Shown here: in pieces, positions 1 through 8,837 of the stretch
How positions within the stretch are numbered: position 1 is the first letter of the stretch
Layout of the letters: each line of letters opens with the position of its first letter
From: Clostridium bowmanii
GTDB lineage: Bacteria > Bacillota > Clostridia > Clostridiales > Clostridiaceae
DNA length: 64,000 bases
Assembly: GCF_018861315.1 (NCBI RefSeq)
Contig: NZ_JAHLDL010000013.1
Coordinates: 1-64,000, forward strand
Direction of reading: 5' to 3'
The notes under the pieces: model-generated
What the model was told of the DNA's origin: nothing
Database searches by the model: none
Seen by the model: the letters and a program-made list of their open reading frames with translations, nothing else
Translations under genes and position numbers: made by a program

Positions 1-210
1 TTAACAAACAGAAAATTGTTAATCCAATTTTCTTATTAATAATAATCGCCCCCTTTTAATTATCTTTATAATTTAGTACGCACTTTTTTACTACTGTGAA
101 ACAACTCTGAATAGATTATACTATCAATAATTTTCATTTTCTTAATAAAGTTTGTGATACATCAACTTAAATGAACTATTTAACCCACTTTAAAACTTTC
201 ATATAGAGGC

Positions 211-321
211 TCACATGTTTTTTATTACTATTTTAGTTGGCATTCTGAATACTATAATTGTTTTCTTTGTAAATAGCAGTATGTTATAATCTGTACATTT
301 TAATAAAGCCACTTTTTCCAT
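211..321 (-). pseudogene. 36-codon remnant resembling the N-terminus of a DUF362 protein
   Basis: A short reading frame starts at 321 behind a strong GAGGTGGGG ribosome binding site. It begins MEKVALLKCTDYN, which resembles the opening strand of clostridial DUF362 iron-sulfur proteins, and then loses similarity and stops after 36 residues. The DUF362 link is from memory of the family and rests on about 13 residues. It is either a truncated gene that kept its start signals or a small unrelated peptide. Confidence 0.3.
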
Positions 322-352
322 AACAGCCCCACCTCTATATTTACTTTTTTCC

Positions 353-511
353 TTAATTATAACACAAGCCAATGATTTCTATAATATCAGTATAACCACT
401 GTGAATCAAAACAAGTGCATCTCCTTCACCTATTTCTACTTTTATATTTTTTCCCTTTAAAAAGGGATTTGTTATCCAATAATTTGATTTACCAATGTAG
501 CTTAAGTCTTT
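353..511 (-). pseudogene. C-terminal gene fragment, family not recognised
   Basis: There are 52 sense codons between two stops with no ATG, GTG or TTG near the upstream end. The translation is protein-like (it contains NYWITNPFLKGKNIKVEIGEG and ends in GLCYN), unlike random AT-rich sequence. It lies just before the remnant at 211-321 on the same strand. I read it as the tail of a gene whose front has been deleted, now sitting downstream of the aldolase terminator. Function unknown. Confidence 0.3.
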
Positions 512-530
512 TTAAAGGATAAATAATAAC

Positions 531-560
531 AAAAGACTGCACTATTTTAAGTACAGTCTT
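531..560 (-). terminator. Rho-independent terminator downstream of fda
   Basis: On the minus strand a 10-bp stem (AAGACTGTAC with GTGCAGTCTT, one G-U pair) and an 8-nt loop are followed by TTTTGTTATT. It lies about 90 bases after the aldolase stop codon. Confidence 0.7.
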
Positions 561-652
561 AATTGCCCAATATAAAAAAATGTGAATTATTCATTATACT
601 CTTATAGAAGATTAATCTAATTTATATAATTCTTTCAGAATAAAAATCTACA

Positions 653-1540
653 TTATTTGATTGATGCTTCATAAATTGTCTGAATTGAATTAGCTAACAT
701 TAAATTAAATTCACTGTCTGTTTGCCCGGCGGTAAGTCCTTGCGATAAGGCACGGGAAAAACTAGCTATCAGTCCGTGATTGCGCGCAAGTTTTTCATTT
801 GCTTCACTTTGAGTGTATCCTCCTGATAAAGCCACAACCCTCACAATATGCGGATCATCCATCAAATCATCATAGAAGTTATCTTCTGTTGGTATTGAAA
901 GTTTAAGCATGACTTTGACGTCTTCGTCAAGGGCAGCTAATTGACTTAATATTTCAGTTTTTAATAGTTTTTCTGATTTTTCCTTATCCACGCTGTGGAT
1001 ATCAACCTCAGGTTCAATAATTGGAAGAAGTCCAGCTTCAGCTATTTTCTTGCCAATATCGAACTGTTGCTCAACTAATTTTCGAATTCCTTCTGGATTG
1101 GCTTCTTTAATAACTGAGCGCATTTTTGTCCCAAAAATGTTTTTTTCAACCGCCCGTTTTAAAAGTTCTTCCAAATTGGGAATGGGTTTCATGAGTTGAA
1201 CACCATTTTCAAGTTCAGCCAGCCCTTTATCGATCTTTAAAAAAGGCACAACCCTTTTGTTCTCCCAAAGAAAATCTGTGGTAAATTGATCACCAACCTT
1301 ACGATCCATAGTGTTTTCAAATAAAATGGCACCCAAAATGTGCTCCGAATTGAATGCGGGGTTAGTAATAATACGAGTTCTCATTTCGTGTACCAAATTG
1401 AACATCGCCTCGTCATTTGAATAACTGTCTTTCAAAATGCCGTACTGCAAAAGTGCAGTTGGAGTACTACCCCCACTCTGATCTAATGCAGCGATAAACC
1501 CTTTTCCAGCATGGATTCGATCCATTTGTTCCTGATTCAT
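653..1540 (-). CDS. fda: Fructose-bisphosphate aldolase, class I
   Basis: Cleaves fructose-1,6-bisphosphate to dihydroxyacetone phosphate and glyceraldehyde-3-phosphate through a Schiff base, in the cytoplasm. The 295-residue protein matches the staphylococcal/lactobacillal Fda type over its full length: GKGFIAALDQSGGSTP near the N-terminus, GAILFENTMDR, VVPFLKIDKGLA, the substrate segment PIIEPEVDI, MLKLSIPTE holding the likely Schiff-base lysine, and VVALSGGYTQSEAN. An ATG 18 bases upstream (1558) is in frame, but the ribosome binding site AAAGGGG lies between the two, so 1540 is chosen. It is a single gene with its own terminator at 531-560. Base composition is somewhat less AT-rich than neighbours, as expected for a well-expressed gene. 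Confidence 0.93.
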   Translation of the reverse strand: MNQEQMDRIHAGKGFIAALDQSGGSTPTALLQYGILKDSYSNDEAMFNLVHEMRTRIITNPAFNSEHILGAILFENTMDRKVGDQFTTDFLWENKRVVPFLKIDKGLAELENGVQLMKPIPNLEELLKRAVEKNIFGTKMRSVIKEANPEGIRKLVEQQFDIGKKIAEAGLLPIIEPEVDIHSVDKEKSEKLLKTEILSQLAALDEDVKVMLKLSIPTEDNFYDDLMDDPHIVRVVALSGGYTQSEANEKLARNHGLIASFSRALSQGLTAGQTDSEFNLMLANSIQTIYEASIK

Positions 1541-1685
1541 ATAATTATCCCCTTTCATTGTTATTAACTGAATATTATGTTTAATTTAATTATAGCACTA
1601 CAAGCTCTCATAGCTATAGATTTTATATAAACTTTTCATTAATCTCTTTTTGAAAAGCAAAGTGCGCCAAGAACTCCCCCGAATG

Positions 1686-1740
1686 ATTGTAAACCATTTT
1701 TAAAATTTAGGTTGACATTTCACGGAATAAATTTTATACT
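1686..1740 (+). promoter_or_regulatory. Biotin (BirA) operator overlapping the bioBY promoter
   Basis: Half-sites ATTGTAAACC (1686-1695) and GGTTGACATT (1710-1719) are inverted repeats 14 bases apart, matching the known Firmicute BirA operator layout. The right half contains the -35 box TTGACA (1712-1717). A -10 box TATACT follows at 1735-1740 after a 17-base spacer. Binding of biotinyl-AMP-loaded BirA would therefore block RNA polymerase directly. No birA gene lies in this window. Confidence 0.82.
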
Positions 1741-1780
1741 TAATAAATATTTATTTTTAAATTTACGGGGGTAAACTTCT

Positions 1781-2737
1781 ATGGAAAAACTAGCTAAAGA
1801 AATTATTACTGGAAAACGTCTAGCAAGAAATGATAATTTAGAATTTTTATTAACTGCAAATTTAAAAGAACTTTGCGCAGGCGCTAATATTATTCGTGAA
1901 AAATTATGTGGCAAAAAAGTAGATCTTTGTACAATTATTAATGGACGGAGCGGAAAATGTAGTGAAAACTGTAAATTTTGTGCTCAGTCTTCTCATCATA
2001 ATACAAGAATTGAAGAATATACATTCTTAGAACCAGATGTAATATTAGAAGATTGTAAAAAAAATGAGGCAAATGGTGTACATCGCTACTCTATTGTTAC
2101 AGCTGGAAGATCCTTAACTGGCACCGATTTTGATAAAGCAATAAAAGCCTATAAAAAGATGCATGACGAATGTAAAATCAACTTGTGTGCATCCCATGGT
2201 ATTTTGACAGAAAAAGAATTTATACGCTTAAAAGAAGCTGGTGTTACTATGTATCATGAAAATATTGAAACTTCTAAAAAAAACTTTCATAATATCTGCA
2301 CTACACATACCTATGAAGATAAAATCAAAGAAATTAAACTTGCTCAGAGAGCAGGACTTAATGTTTGTTCAGGTGGAATTATAGGAATGGGCGAAACATG
2401 GGAAGATAGAATTGATATGGCTATTAGTTTATCAGAACTTGGAATTATGTCAATTCCAATTAATGTATTAATGCCAATAAAAGGTACTCCATTTGGAGAT
2501 TTGGAAAGAATTTCTGAGGAAGATATTTTGAGGACAATAGCAATTTTTCGTTACTTAAATCCAACAGCTTATATTCGTATGGCAGCCGGCAGGACTTATT
2601 TTGCAGATGGAGGTTCAAAAATATTTCTATCTGGAGCCAATGCAACACTTACTGGTGATATGTTAACTACTGTAGGAAATAATACTGAGCAAGATAAAAT
2701 TATGCTTACAGCGCTTGGTTTTGATATTCAAAAATAG
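1781..2737 (+). CDS. bioB: Biotin synthase
   Basis: Radical-SAM enzyme that inserts sulfur into dethiobiotin, the last step of biotin synthesis. The 318 residues include the cluster motif C60-x3-C64-x2-C67 (GKCSENCKFCAQS) that binds the SAM-cleaving 4Fe-4S cluster. Downstream are YSIVTAGR, CASHGILT and the YHENIETS and CSGGIIGMGET segments typical of BioB. GGGGG lies about 8 bases before the ATG. The next gene, bioY, starts 15 bases after the stop, so the two form an operon under the BirA operator at 1686-1740. No bioA, bioD or bioF is nearby, so either the rest of the pathway is elsewhere or the cell takes up biotin or a precursor. Confidence 0.95.
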   Translation: MEKLAKEIITGKRLARNDNLEFLLTANLKELCAGANIIREKLCGKKVDLCTIINGRSGKCSENCKFCAQSSHHNTRIEEYTFLEPDVILEDCKKNEANGVHRYSIVTAGRSLTGTDFDKAIKAYKKMHDECKINLCASHGILTEKEFIRLKEAGVTMYHENIETSKKNFHNICTTHTYEDKIKEIKLAQRAGLNVCSGGIIGMGETWEDRIDMAISLSELGIMSIPINVLMPIKGTPFGDLERISEEDILRTIAIFRYLNPTAYIRMAAGRTYFADGGSKIFLSGANATLTGDMLTTVGNNTEQDKIMLTALGFDIQK

Positions 2738-2752
2738 AAGGAGCATGAAGTT

Positions 2753-3301
2753 ATGGAGAACACAAAAAAAATTAATATTCATCACTTAACGTTGATTGGG
2801 GTTATGGCGGCGGTTACTTGTATATTAGGGCCACTATCATTGCCTATTGGAATAGTGCCAATTTCATTAACTAATCTTGTAATTTATTTCTCAGTATATG
2901 TACTAGGACAAAAGAGAGGCACCCTTAGTTATATAGTTTATCTACTCATAGGCCTTATAGGGTTACCAGTCTTTTCTGGATTTTCTGGAGGATTTACTAA
3001 ATTATTTGGGCCAACAGGTGGTTACCTAATTGGATTTATTTTTATGGCCTTTATTAGTGGTATTTTCATTGACAAATTTTCAAACAAAATTTATATGTGC
3101 TTCTTAGGAATGATAATAGGTACCATTGTTGCATATATACTTGGAACAGCATGGTTAGCCTATCAAGCAAATCTAACATTTAATGCAACCTTAGCAATAG
3201 GAGTTCTTCCATTTATTGCTGGAGACCTAGCAAAAATGGTAATTGCAGCATTGGTTGGACCTCAAATTAAAAAGAGGCTTATAAGTGCTGGATTATATTA
3301 A
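2753..3301 (+). CDS. bioY: Biotin ECF transporter substrate-binding (S) component
   Basis: Membrane protein that binds biotin for the energy-coupling-factor transporter (EcfA-A'-T supply the energy and are not in this window). 182 residues with about six hydrophobic helices. It carries the BioY hallmarks LGPLSLPIGIVPISLTN near the N-terminus, GLPVFSGFSGG, and FGPTGGYLIGF in the middle. The AAGGAGCATGAAG ribosome binding site and the 15-base gap to bioB put it in the same transcript. Both genes share BirA control, coupling synthesis with uptake. Confidence 0.93.
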   Translation: MENTKKINIHHLTLIGVMAAVTCILGPLSLPIGIVPISLTNLVIYFSVYVLGQKRGTLSYIVYLLIGLIGLPVFSGFSGGFTKLFGPTGGYLIGFIFMAFISGIFIDKFSNKIYMCFLGMIIGTIVAYILGTAWLAYQANLTFNATLAIGVLPFIAGDLAKMVIAALVGPQIKKRLISAGLY

Positions 3302-3312
3302 TTAATAACATC

Positions 3313-3345
3313 GAGACAGGGGATTATATACTACTCTGTCTCTTT
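3313..3345 (+). terminator. Probable terminator of bioB-bioY
   Basis: A 7-bp stem (GAGACAG with CTGTCTC) encloses a long loop and is followed by a short TTTG tract. It is weak by sequence but correctly placed 12 bases after bioY. Confidence 0.45.
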
Positions 3346-3393
3346 GCCCTTAATTATTTCACCCACTAACTTATGCCTCCATGATTATCTGCT

Positions 3394-4263
3394 TTATGAT
3401 TTTAAACTATCTGCTATCCCTTTGAAGAAATCTCCAATAGAAGCACACACACCTGCGAACCAACTTTTAGTCTTATCACTTTCTAATGTATTTTTCATTG
3501 TACTAGCTACATCCTCAAGCTGTCCTTTTACTTTGCTATAATCCAAGTTTAATTTATTTACTTTTGTCATTAACCCAACAATATTAGTTACATCATCTTT
3601 CGACAAATTGTAATTATAATTATTTGTTACATTATTTACTATTTCGGTTATACCTTCCTCGGTCTTAGGTTTGTCTTTTATAACCTCACTCTTTACTTCA
3701 TTTATTAATCCCGCAGCTTTATCTTGTCCAATTTTTTCACCTAGCTCACCTGTTACTGCCACCTCTTCATTAGCTGTTTTTTTTGTATTTTCATCTAATT
3801 TTTTACCATCTTTACTATTTTCAAATCCCTTTAGTATGCCAGTCATAGCTGCCGTACCTGATACCGCAAATGGTGCAGAAACTTTAACATTAGCATTCTC
3901 AATTCCTGCTGTAATTAGAGCATTTTTTATCATATTACCATTTACCCAAGTTACATTATGTGTATCTACTATTAACCCACCATTAGTTGTTGGCTCAATG
4001 TATGAACATGATATGGCCTTATTACCTAGTTGATCTTTAGACACTGTATCTCCTAGATATTTCTTCTCCTCACTATTTGTAACTTCAACAACGCTGGCAC
4101 TATTCTTATCTACACCAAAATACTTTAGCATGTCCTCTTCCTGTTGATTAGTCAAATCAGACCCTATAGTAACACTCTTATATGAATCAGCATATACATT
4201 GTTTATAGGTGTTGCAAACAGAATTGCTGTTACCATTACACCTAAGACTAATTTCTTATTCAT
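3394..4263 (-). CDS. Secreted DUF1002 (YpuA-like) protein
   Basis: The 289-residue protein starts with a clear signal peptide (lysines, then a hydrophobic stretch ending near NNVYA-DS). DUF1002 signatures follow: DLTNQQEEDMLKYFGV, a turn at CSYIEPT, and VSAPFAVSGTAAMTG in the middle. The C-terminal half is Lys/Asn-rich with heptad-like patterns, probably helical, and ends with an amphipathic segment. The founding member, Bacillus YpuA, is secreted and of unknown biochemical role. AAGGAG lies before the ATG at 4263. It reads convergently towards bioY and appears monocistronic. Confidence 0.75.
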   Translation of the reverse strand: MNKKLVLGVMVTAILFATPINNVYADSYKSVTIGSDLTNQQEEDMLKYFGVDKNSASVVEVTNSEEKKYLGDTVSKDQLGNKAISCSYIEPTTNGGLIVDTHNVTWVNGNMIKNALITAGIENANVKVSAPFAVSGTAAMTGILKGFENSKDGKKLDENTKKTANEEVAVTGELGEKIGQDKAAGLINEVKSEVIKDKPKTEEGITEIVNNVTNNYNYNLSKDDVTNIVGLMTKVNKLNLDYSKVKGQLEDVASTMKNTLESDKTKSWFAGVCASIGDFFKGIADSLKS

Positions 4264-4318
4264 TTAACAAGACTCCTTATTATATTAAGTTTTTGCTCCT
4301 TTGGAAAAGCAATTTTAG

Positions 4319-5371
4319 CTATTTATAGCCCCTCTGCACTAATTCTTTAATTTCATCAACGGCCATACCGTTCAATCCCATTTTTTCTAAAGTTCTACCA
4401 GTTGTCCAAAAGTTCTCACTTCTGAGTGTTGAAGCGAGAACTTTTATAGAATCCATGACTGGAGTGGCAACTCCAACCAACTTGGCAATTTCCGCCATAG
4501 CGACCAATGAACATGGTGCATCTTCAGTCAGATAGCGGCTACCTAAATCATCAGGCCCTTCTATAGGAATAAATACATCAATACTTCCTTGATAACTTTC
4601 ATATAGTGTGTTCTTCATAGGGCAATATCCCATCCTATAAAGTCGTTCCCTTGCATTCACAGGTGTATATCTAAACACAGATGCAATTGCGAGACGTTCC
4701 TCATCAATCTTTTCATTAACCTTTGCAACAGAGGGAGTAATTCCTTCTTTATAATGATAATGTTTACCATAATATTCAATCTTACCCGCATTTAAAACCA
4801 CTGGAGCTGGATGACTCACAGCATTCCCGTTATTCAGACTTGTCTCTAGAACGTCTGTGACCAGTTCAATTGCAGGAAATGCAGCAAAAAATATCATCTT
4901 GCACATCAATATAATATTCACCGTACAGCTATCCACTTTCCTTGTAGCATAAGGTAGTGTATGCATTTCTGCGATTTTCACGCCATCTAGTTTACCATTG
5001 TCATGGAGTACCTTCGCAAATATAAGAGCACCACCAGTGCTCCCAGGTGTAAGTACGATTTTGTCACCTGATTTTATATATGGAAGCAAAGCTTTTGCCA
5101 TATCCTCCTGTGCATATGCCGGAGCGATAGGCATGATAACATCTACATCACTAAGTGCATCGGCCAAATCGCAAGTTACTTTATATATTTTAGCATCGCC
5201 TACAGGACCTACTCCAACACAATGAATAATGCCTGTCTCCATTATATCAAAAACATTCGACTTGAAGCATTCATTCTCATAAATCGTAACACGATAACCT
5301 CTAAGACTTAAATCCGCCGCAGCTGCAAATGCACCATTCCCACCGCCCATAATACAAACATTTGTAGCCAT
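4319..5371 (-). CDS. Opine (octopine/nopaline)-type NAD(P)-dependent dehydrogenase
   Basis: 350 residues. The N-terminal Rossmann fold carries a GGGNGAFAAAADL dinucleotide motif at about residues 9-21. The C-terminal half is an octopine-dehydrogenase-type helical domain with the family segments HPAPVVLNAG, Y-HYKEG and TGRTLEKMGL. The family reduces an imine formed from an amino acid and a 2-oxo acid (or the reverse), and the substrate cannot be read from sequence. GAGGGAG precedes the ATG. The wrecked CWB2 gene ends 30 bases upstream on the same strand, so this gene may once have been second in an operon. Related annotations include glycerol-3-phosphate or ketopantoate dehydrogenase, which fit less well. 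Confidence 0.75.
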   Translation of the reverse strand: MATNVCIMGGGNGAFAAAADLSLRGYRVTIYENECFKSNVFDIMETGIIHCVGVGPVGDAKIYKVTCDLADALSDVDVIMPIAPAYAQEDMAKALLPYIKSGDKIVLTPGSTGGALIFAKVLHDNGKLDGVKIAEMHTLPYATRKVDSCTVNIILMCKMIFFAAFPAIELVTDVLETSLNNGNAVSHPAPVVLNAGKIEYYGKHYHYKEGITPSVAKVNEKIDEERLAIASVFRYTPVNARERLYRMGYCPMKNTLYESYQGSIDVFIPIEGPDDLGSRYLTEDAPCSLVAMAEIAKLVGVATPVMDSIKVLASTLRSENFWTTGRTLEKMGLNGMAVDEIKELVQRGYK

Positions 5372-5401
5372 AATAATACTCCCTCGTCTAAATTATTTAT
5401 A

Positions 5402-6917
5402 CTACTTGGTAGTAGTTTTGTTTATAAACTGCTTATTAGTCCCCTCCATATTAATTCTATATATATTGTTATAATAAATTTGGTTCCTAACTATCCAGTT
5501 ATACCCAACTATTTGGTTAAATTTAGTTGTTTTGATTTTACCATCAATGGATATTTTATATAGAAATGTAGCTTTATCTACTGTATAATCCCCCCAATAA
5601 TATAAGTTCCCGTTTAAAACGTTGAAGGAATTAATAAATTCAGCATCACATAACTTAACTTTTTCAGTGCCATCTGTTTTCATTTTAAAGATGCTCACTC
5701 CTTTTAGAACATCTTTCTCATCAATATAGCTTGAGTAATAAGTAAAATCTCCTTCAACAACTAGGGACTTGATTTTCTCAGCATAAGGTATTTTCATATT
5801 TTCCGTTCCATCAACCTTTATTCTGTAAAGAGACTTCATATTTGTCTGTGCAACATCGTCATATTTAAGGTAATAAATGTAGTTTCCAGAAAAATTTATT
5901 TTACTTGTTCCATCTGTTTTTAATTTATAAATTCCTTCTGTGTACTCTTCCTCCCCTTCACCACCCATCCAAGCTCTTGCAATATTTTCATAATAAATCC
6001 ATTCCCCATAAACATTTATATTTGATTTTGTGCAATAACCACTAGTGGTAGACCTAGAATAGGAATCTTTATCTACTACAATGCTTTCATTGCTATTCTT
6101 TTTTATTTTATAAAGTCCACCATAACTTATAACTCCACTGTAGTTATTTATGCCTTGTACATAATAATAGTCAAAAGCACCTTGAGTAGTCACACACCCC
6201 AAAGGATTGTCACCCCCACTCTGCAAGTTTCCATTTGTATTCCCATACTTTTGTAGTATCTCTTCAACAATATCATCAGATACCACATCTACTTGTCCCA
6301 CAGCCTTTACCTCCGTAGTATCCTGAAGCTTTGATGCTATATTACCTTTTAGTTTATCTATTGATCCATTACTCACTAAACAAACAGGTGATTTTGATTG
6401 ACATGAGAGCGCAGAAGCTGCCAAAGCATCGGGATAGTTGTTACCTGTTGTAACATAAATAGATTTAAAATCTATTTCCTGTGAAAATTTATTTAGAACT
6501 ACTACATTGGTATCATATCTATCATGACCTTGTAGACGTTCAACATTTGGGAAGTTACTTGCTAACCCATCACTTACAACATCATTTCCTCCTATTACAT
6601 AGGTAGTTTCTATAGCATTGTTTTTAGATATAGTGCTACACCACTAGGTAAGTTGTTTTTCCCAGTAAGTAAAATAGGCATTCCCTTTTGTGCTGCAATA
6701 GAGGATATTGATATGGCATCAAATCCTGCCCTGTAGCTAAAACAACAGATTTAGACTTGTCCACCCAACCTGCTTTAGATATTTGTATAGCAGTTTGATA
6801 TCTATCTTTGCCCCCAATTCTTACTTTTGATTCAGAAGCATTCGCATCATTTATCACTGCGAATGTTAAAAAAACACTACAGCAAATTATTAGTAAAGAT
6901 TTTATTTTAATTTTCAT
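5402..6917 (-). pseudogene. Frameshifted cell-wall-binding (CWB2) protein with DUF5050-type propeller
   Basis: The frame starting at 6917 encodes a signal peptide (to about NASES) and the first CWB2 repeat (KVRIGGKDRYQTAIQIS). Near 6738 the conserved VLATGQDFPDA motif has lost about 4 bases, shifting the frame. The continuation (SIAAQKGMPILLTG) then meets a stop that removing one base from an A run near 6635 explains. Reading resumes as VIGGNDVVSDGLA and NNYPDALAASALS and stays open to 5402. Residues from about 5402 to 6150 form repeated YYxxxxDGTxLYKIK units of a DUF5050-like beta-propeller. The intact protein would be an S-layer-type surface protein bound to secondary wall polymer. Two separate indels argue for a true pseudogene rather than one sequencing error. 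Confidence 0.82.
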
Positions 6918-7079
6918 ATGTTCCCCCTTGTAGCATTATGAAATTTTCAAGTTCAATTAAACTATCTTTTAACCTAAAAATAATTCTATATTGTATTATC
7001 TGATACCTTATTATTCTTTATTCGGAGAAATTTTGCAATGTTTATTTTGCGAAATACTTATTTTACTTAAGCCATCTAT

Positions 7080-7551
7080 CTATTGTAGCACTATCATATC
7101 ACACAAAATCTGGGAGATGATAGTGCTTCCACCCTTGCTGTAAAACTTCCATTCCAATTCTTTAATCAAGTGATGAACCATTTCTTTTGTATGAGTGTCC
7201 TTTAAGCCCTTGTTACACTCTTTGCAGTCCATCAGCCTGTTTAAATAAGTTCCGGGGGTTTCGCACACCTTACGAGGAAAATCTTTGTGCCGCCCCCAGT
7301 GTTCAATCATAAAAAATAGTCCTTGGGGTGTATGTCTCATATGTATGGACAAGTATAAACGAAAAAAACAGATTAATAATTCCTTTTACTGTTGTAATGA
7401 CTTCTAAGACAAAACCTTTGAAGGCCGACAATACATAGGTTAGAATTCCTGTTATTCCTCCTATCAGTATTACAAAACCAGCTATGAGAAAAATGCCTCT
7501 ACGCATCTTTGAAATATCTATCTCCTGTGCATTTTCAGAAAACAAACGCAT
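7080..7551 (-). pseudogene. Remains of a DUF4129-type membrane protein from a MoxR locus
   Basis: Two fragments in different frames. From 7551 a piece with two hydrophobic helices (RRGIFLIAGFVILIGGI and a second ending LFFSFIL) resembles the membrane segment of DUF4129/transglutaminase-like proteins. From about 7340 the other frame gives FPRKVCETPGTYLNRLM, close to the family's C-terminal 'ETPxEYxxRL' motif. Intervening sequence is missing. Such proteins normally follow moxR and a DUF58 gene, which fits the moxR fragment immediately upstream. The family assignment is inference from short matches. Confidence 0.5.
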
Positions 7552-7556
7552 ATTGA

Positions 7557-7769
7557 TTAATCACAACCTAATACATAGGACAATGTTTTTACAAGTGTTG
7601 TTTTACCCACGCCCGGAATATCTTCGAGAAGTATATGGCCTTCTGAAAAAACCGCCATTAAAAGCATCCGTATTTGATCCGTTTTGCCTACTATTATTTT
7701 TTCTACCTCATAAATCAATTGATCTGTAATTGCTGAAAGCTTAGAAATATCCATCTTGTTCTCCTCCAA
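7557..7769 (-). pseudogene. MoxR AAA+ ATPase, N-terminal fragment only
   Basis: The 70 codons keep the N-terminal helix (SAITDQLIYEVEKIIVGK), the MoxR segment MLLMAVFSEGHILLEDIPG and the Walker A GVGKT, and stop at VLGCD, just before the conserved FKRIQFTPD motif. A normal MoxR has about 320 residues, so the Walker B, sensor and lid regions are gone. The start and its GGAGGA ribosome binding site are intact. MoxR ATPases act as chaperones with von Willebrand-factor-type and DUF58 partners, and none survives here. Confidence 0.8.
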
Positions 7770-7888
7770 TTAATACACCCCTTTAAAATTCTAAAATAAT
7801 ATTTGAATATGTAATATCAAATTCCCTATTTGGTGGTCATATCTTTATTATAGCCGTGCCGGGTTTCCATTAAATAAGTTTTCTATAA

Positions 7889-7933
7889 CAAAAAAAAGTC
7901 AACACAAAAAACATAAATGTTTTTTGTGTTGAC
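7889..7933 (-). terminator. Long-stem terminator
   Basis: A perfect 17-bp stem (7898-7914 with 7917-7933, beginning GTCAACACAAAAAACAT) with a two-base loop is followed on the minus strand by eight Ts. It would end transcription coming from the TnpB-like fragment or from its 3' RNA region. Confidence 0.75.
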
Positions 7934-8270
7934 CTTCTAAAGCTAAACGCGTAGGTTTTCTTTATTCACTGTCAACATATATTTCATTGTTTCTGAAACT
8001 CCTACGCATAAATGCATGGGGTTCTTAATTACTAAATAACTTTCTTTAATGCTCTCACTAAAAGACTTACATTATTTCTAAATGCTTATACCTACAACAC
8101 ACTAACACTAATTATTTTCCCTAAGAATTTTACTACCAAAGATACCTACGTACCCATTAACGATAGCATAACGGCTCACTTCAAAACCGTATTGACTTAC
8201 TTAAATCCCCATACTTGATATTAATTTAATTCCACTTATTTTTATTTTTCTTAATCTATTAATCTCAACA
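7934..8270 (-). other. Non-coding 3' region of a TnpB-like element, possible omega-RNA remnant
   Basis: This stretch has no coding frame of note. On the minus strand it follows a TnpB-like fragment directly and contains an imperfect hairpin around 8000-8022 (GGGGTTC/CCTACGCAT with ATGCATGGGG), then the strong terminator at 7889-7933. IS200/IS605-type elements carry their guide (omega) RNA and right end in exactly this position. Identity as an RNA is inference from position and hairpin only. Confidence 0.3.
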
Positions 8271-8528
8271 TCATGCAATAAAATTATCATAAGTTTTATT
8301 GCATAACTCCCTATTAATTAATTCTAAATCATTTTCCACATTCATAATAAGGAAAGCAGAATAACAATCCCTTTGAATTTGAATATCTTTATTCCATCTA
8401 TCTTTTAATTCTTTTTTATTATATTCGCCTGTGAAATAACTATATTGAGATGCTTTAACTTTTTGAGTGTTATTTTTGAAATGTTTTTGAATAGGTCTTA
8501 CAAAATCATGAAGTGAATACTCTATCAA
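8271..8528 (-). pseudogene. C-terminal fragment of a TnpB-like (RuvC-fold) transposase
   Basis: The 85 codons open at a TTG without a convincing ribosome binding site. The core reads ASQYSYFTGEYNKKELKDRWN followed by IQRDCYSAFLIMNV, as in the ends of clostridial TnpB-related transposases, where the Asp of the 'QRDxYSAFL' segment matches the third RuvC catalytic position. Everything upstream (wedge and first two RuvC motifs) is absent, so it cannot be active. The downstream non-coding region has the expected place of the element's right end. A different RuvC-fold nuclease remains possible. Confidence 0.55.
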
Positions 8529-8668
8529 ACCATATCTTCTTGTAATTCTAATAATGAAACAGCATTCTGCTGTACACTAACACTGCTTCCTGCCACTTCA
8601 TCATCATCCTTATATTCTTCAATATTTCCGTCTCCATATGTATTTTTGGGAAATTCATTATCCTTCAT
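8525..8668 (-). CDS. Small acidic protein, 47 residues, unrecognised
   Basis: ATG at 8668 behind GGGAGGA. The product begins MKDNEFPKNTYGDGN, is rich in Asp/Glu (EEYKDDDEVAG) and ends with a short amphipathic stretch (AVSLLELQEDMV). It overlaps the TnpB-like fragment by four bases in another frame, so it could be the original front end of a gene cut short by the insertion. No family recognised. Confidence 0.4.
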   Translation of the reverse strand: MKDNEFPKNTYGDGNIEEYKDDDEVAGSSVSVQQNAVSLLELQEDMV

Positions 8669-8733
8669 TTTATTCCTCCCATTATCTTTTGTAATAAATT
8701 ATAGTTATCTTATGGCGGAGTTCTTCATTCTAC

Positions 8734-8796
8734 TTACATTCCAATAATACTCACCCTCATAATGCTACCCATGCATTGCAATAGCTCTTTATCCAT
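8734..8796 (-). CDS. Possible 20-residue peptide
   Basis: ATG at 8796 has a GGAGGT ribosome binding site nine bases upstream and encodes MDKELLQCMGSIMRVSIIGM. It lies directly downstream of the repeated promoter-like element at 8838-8912, in the position the 67-residue gene occupies beside the second copy. It is either a real peptide or the decayed front of a longer gene. Confidence 0.25.
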   Translation of the reverse strand: MDKELLQCMGSIMRVSIIGM

Positions 8797-8837
8797 ATTA
8801 AAATCCGACCTCCATATCTTTTTATTCAGATTTTGTT

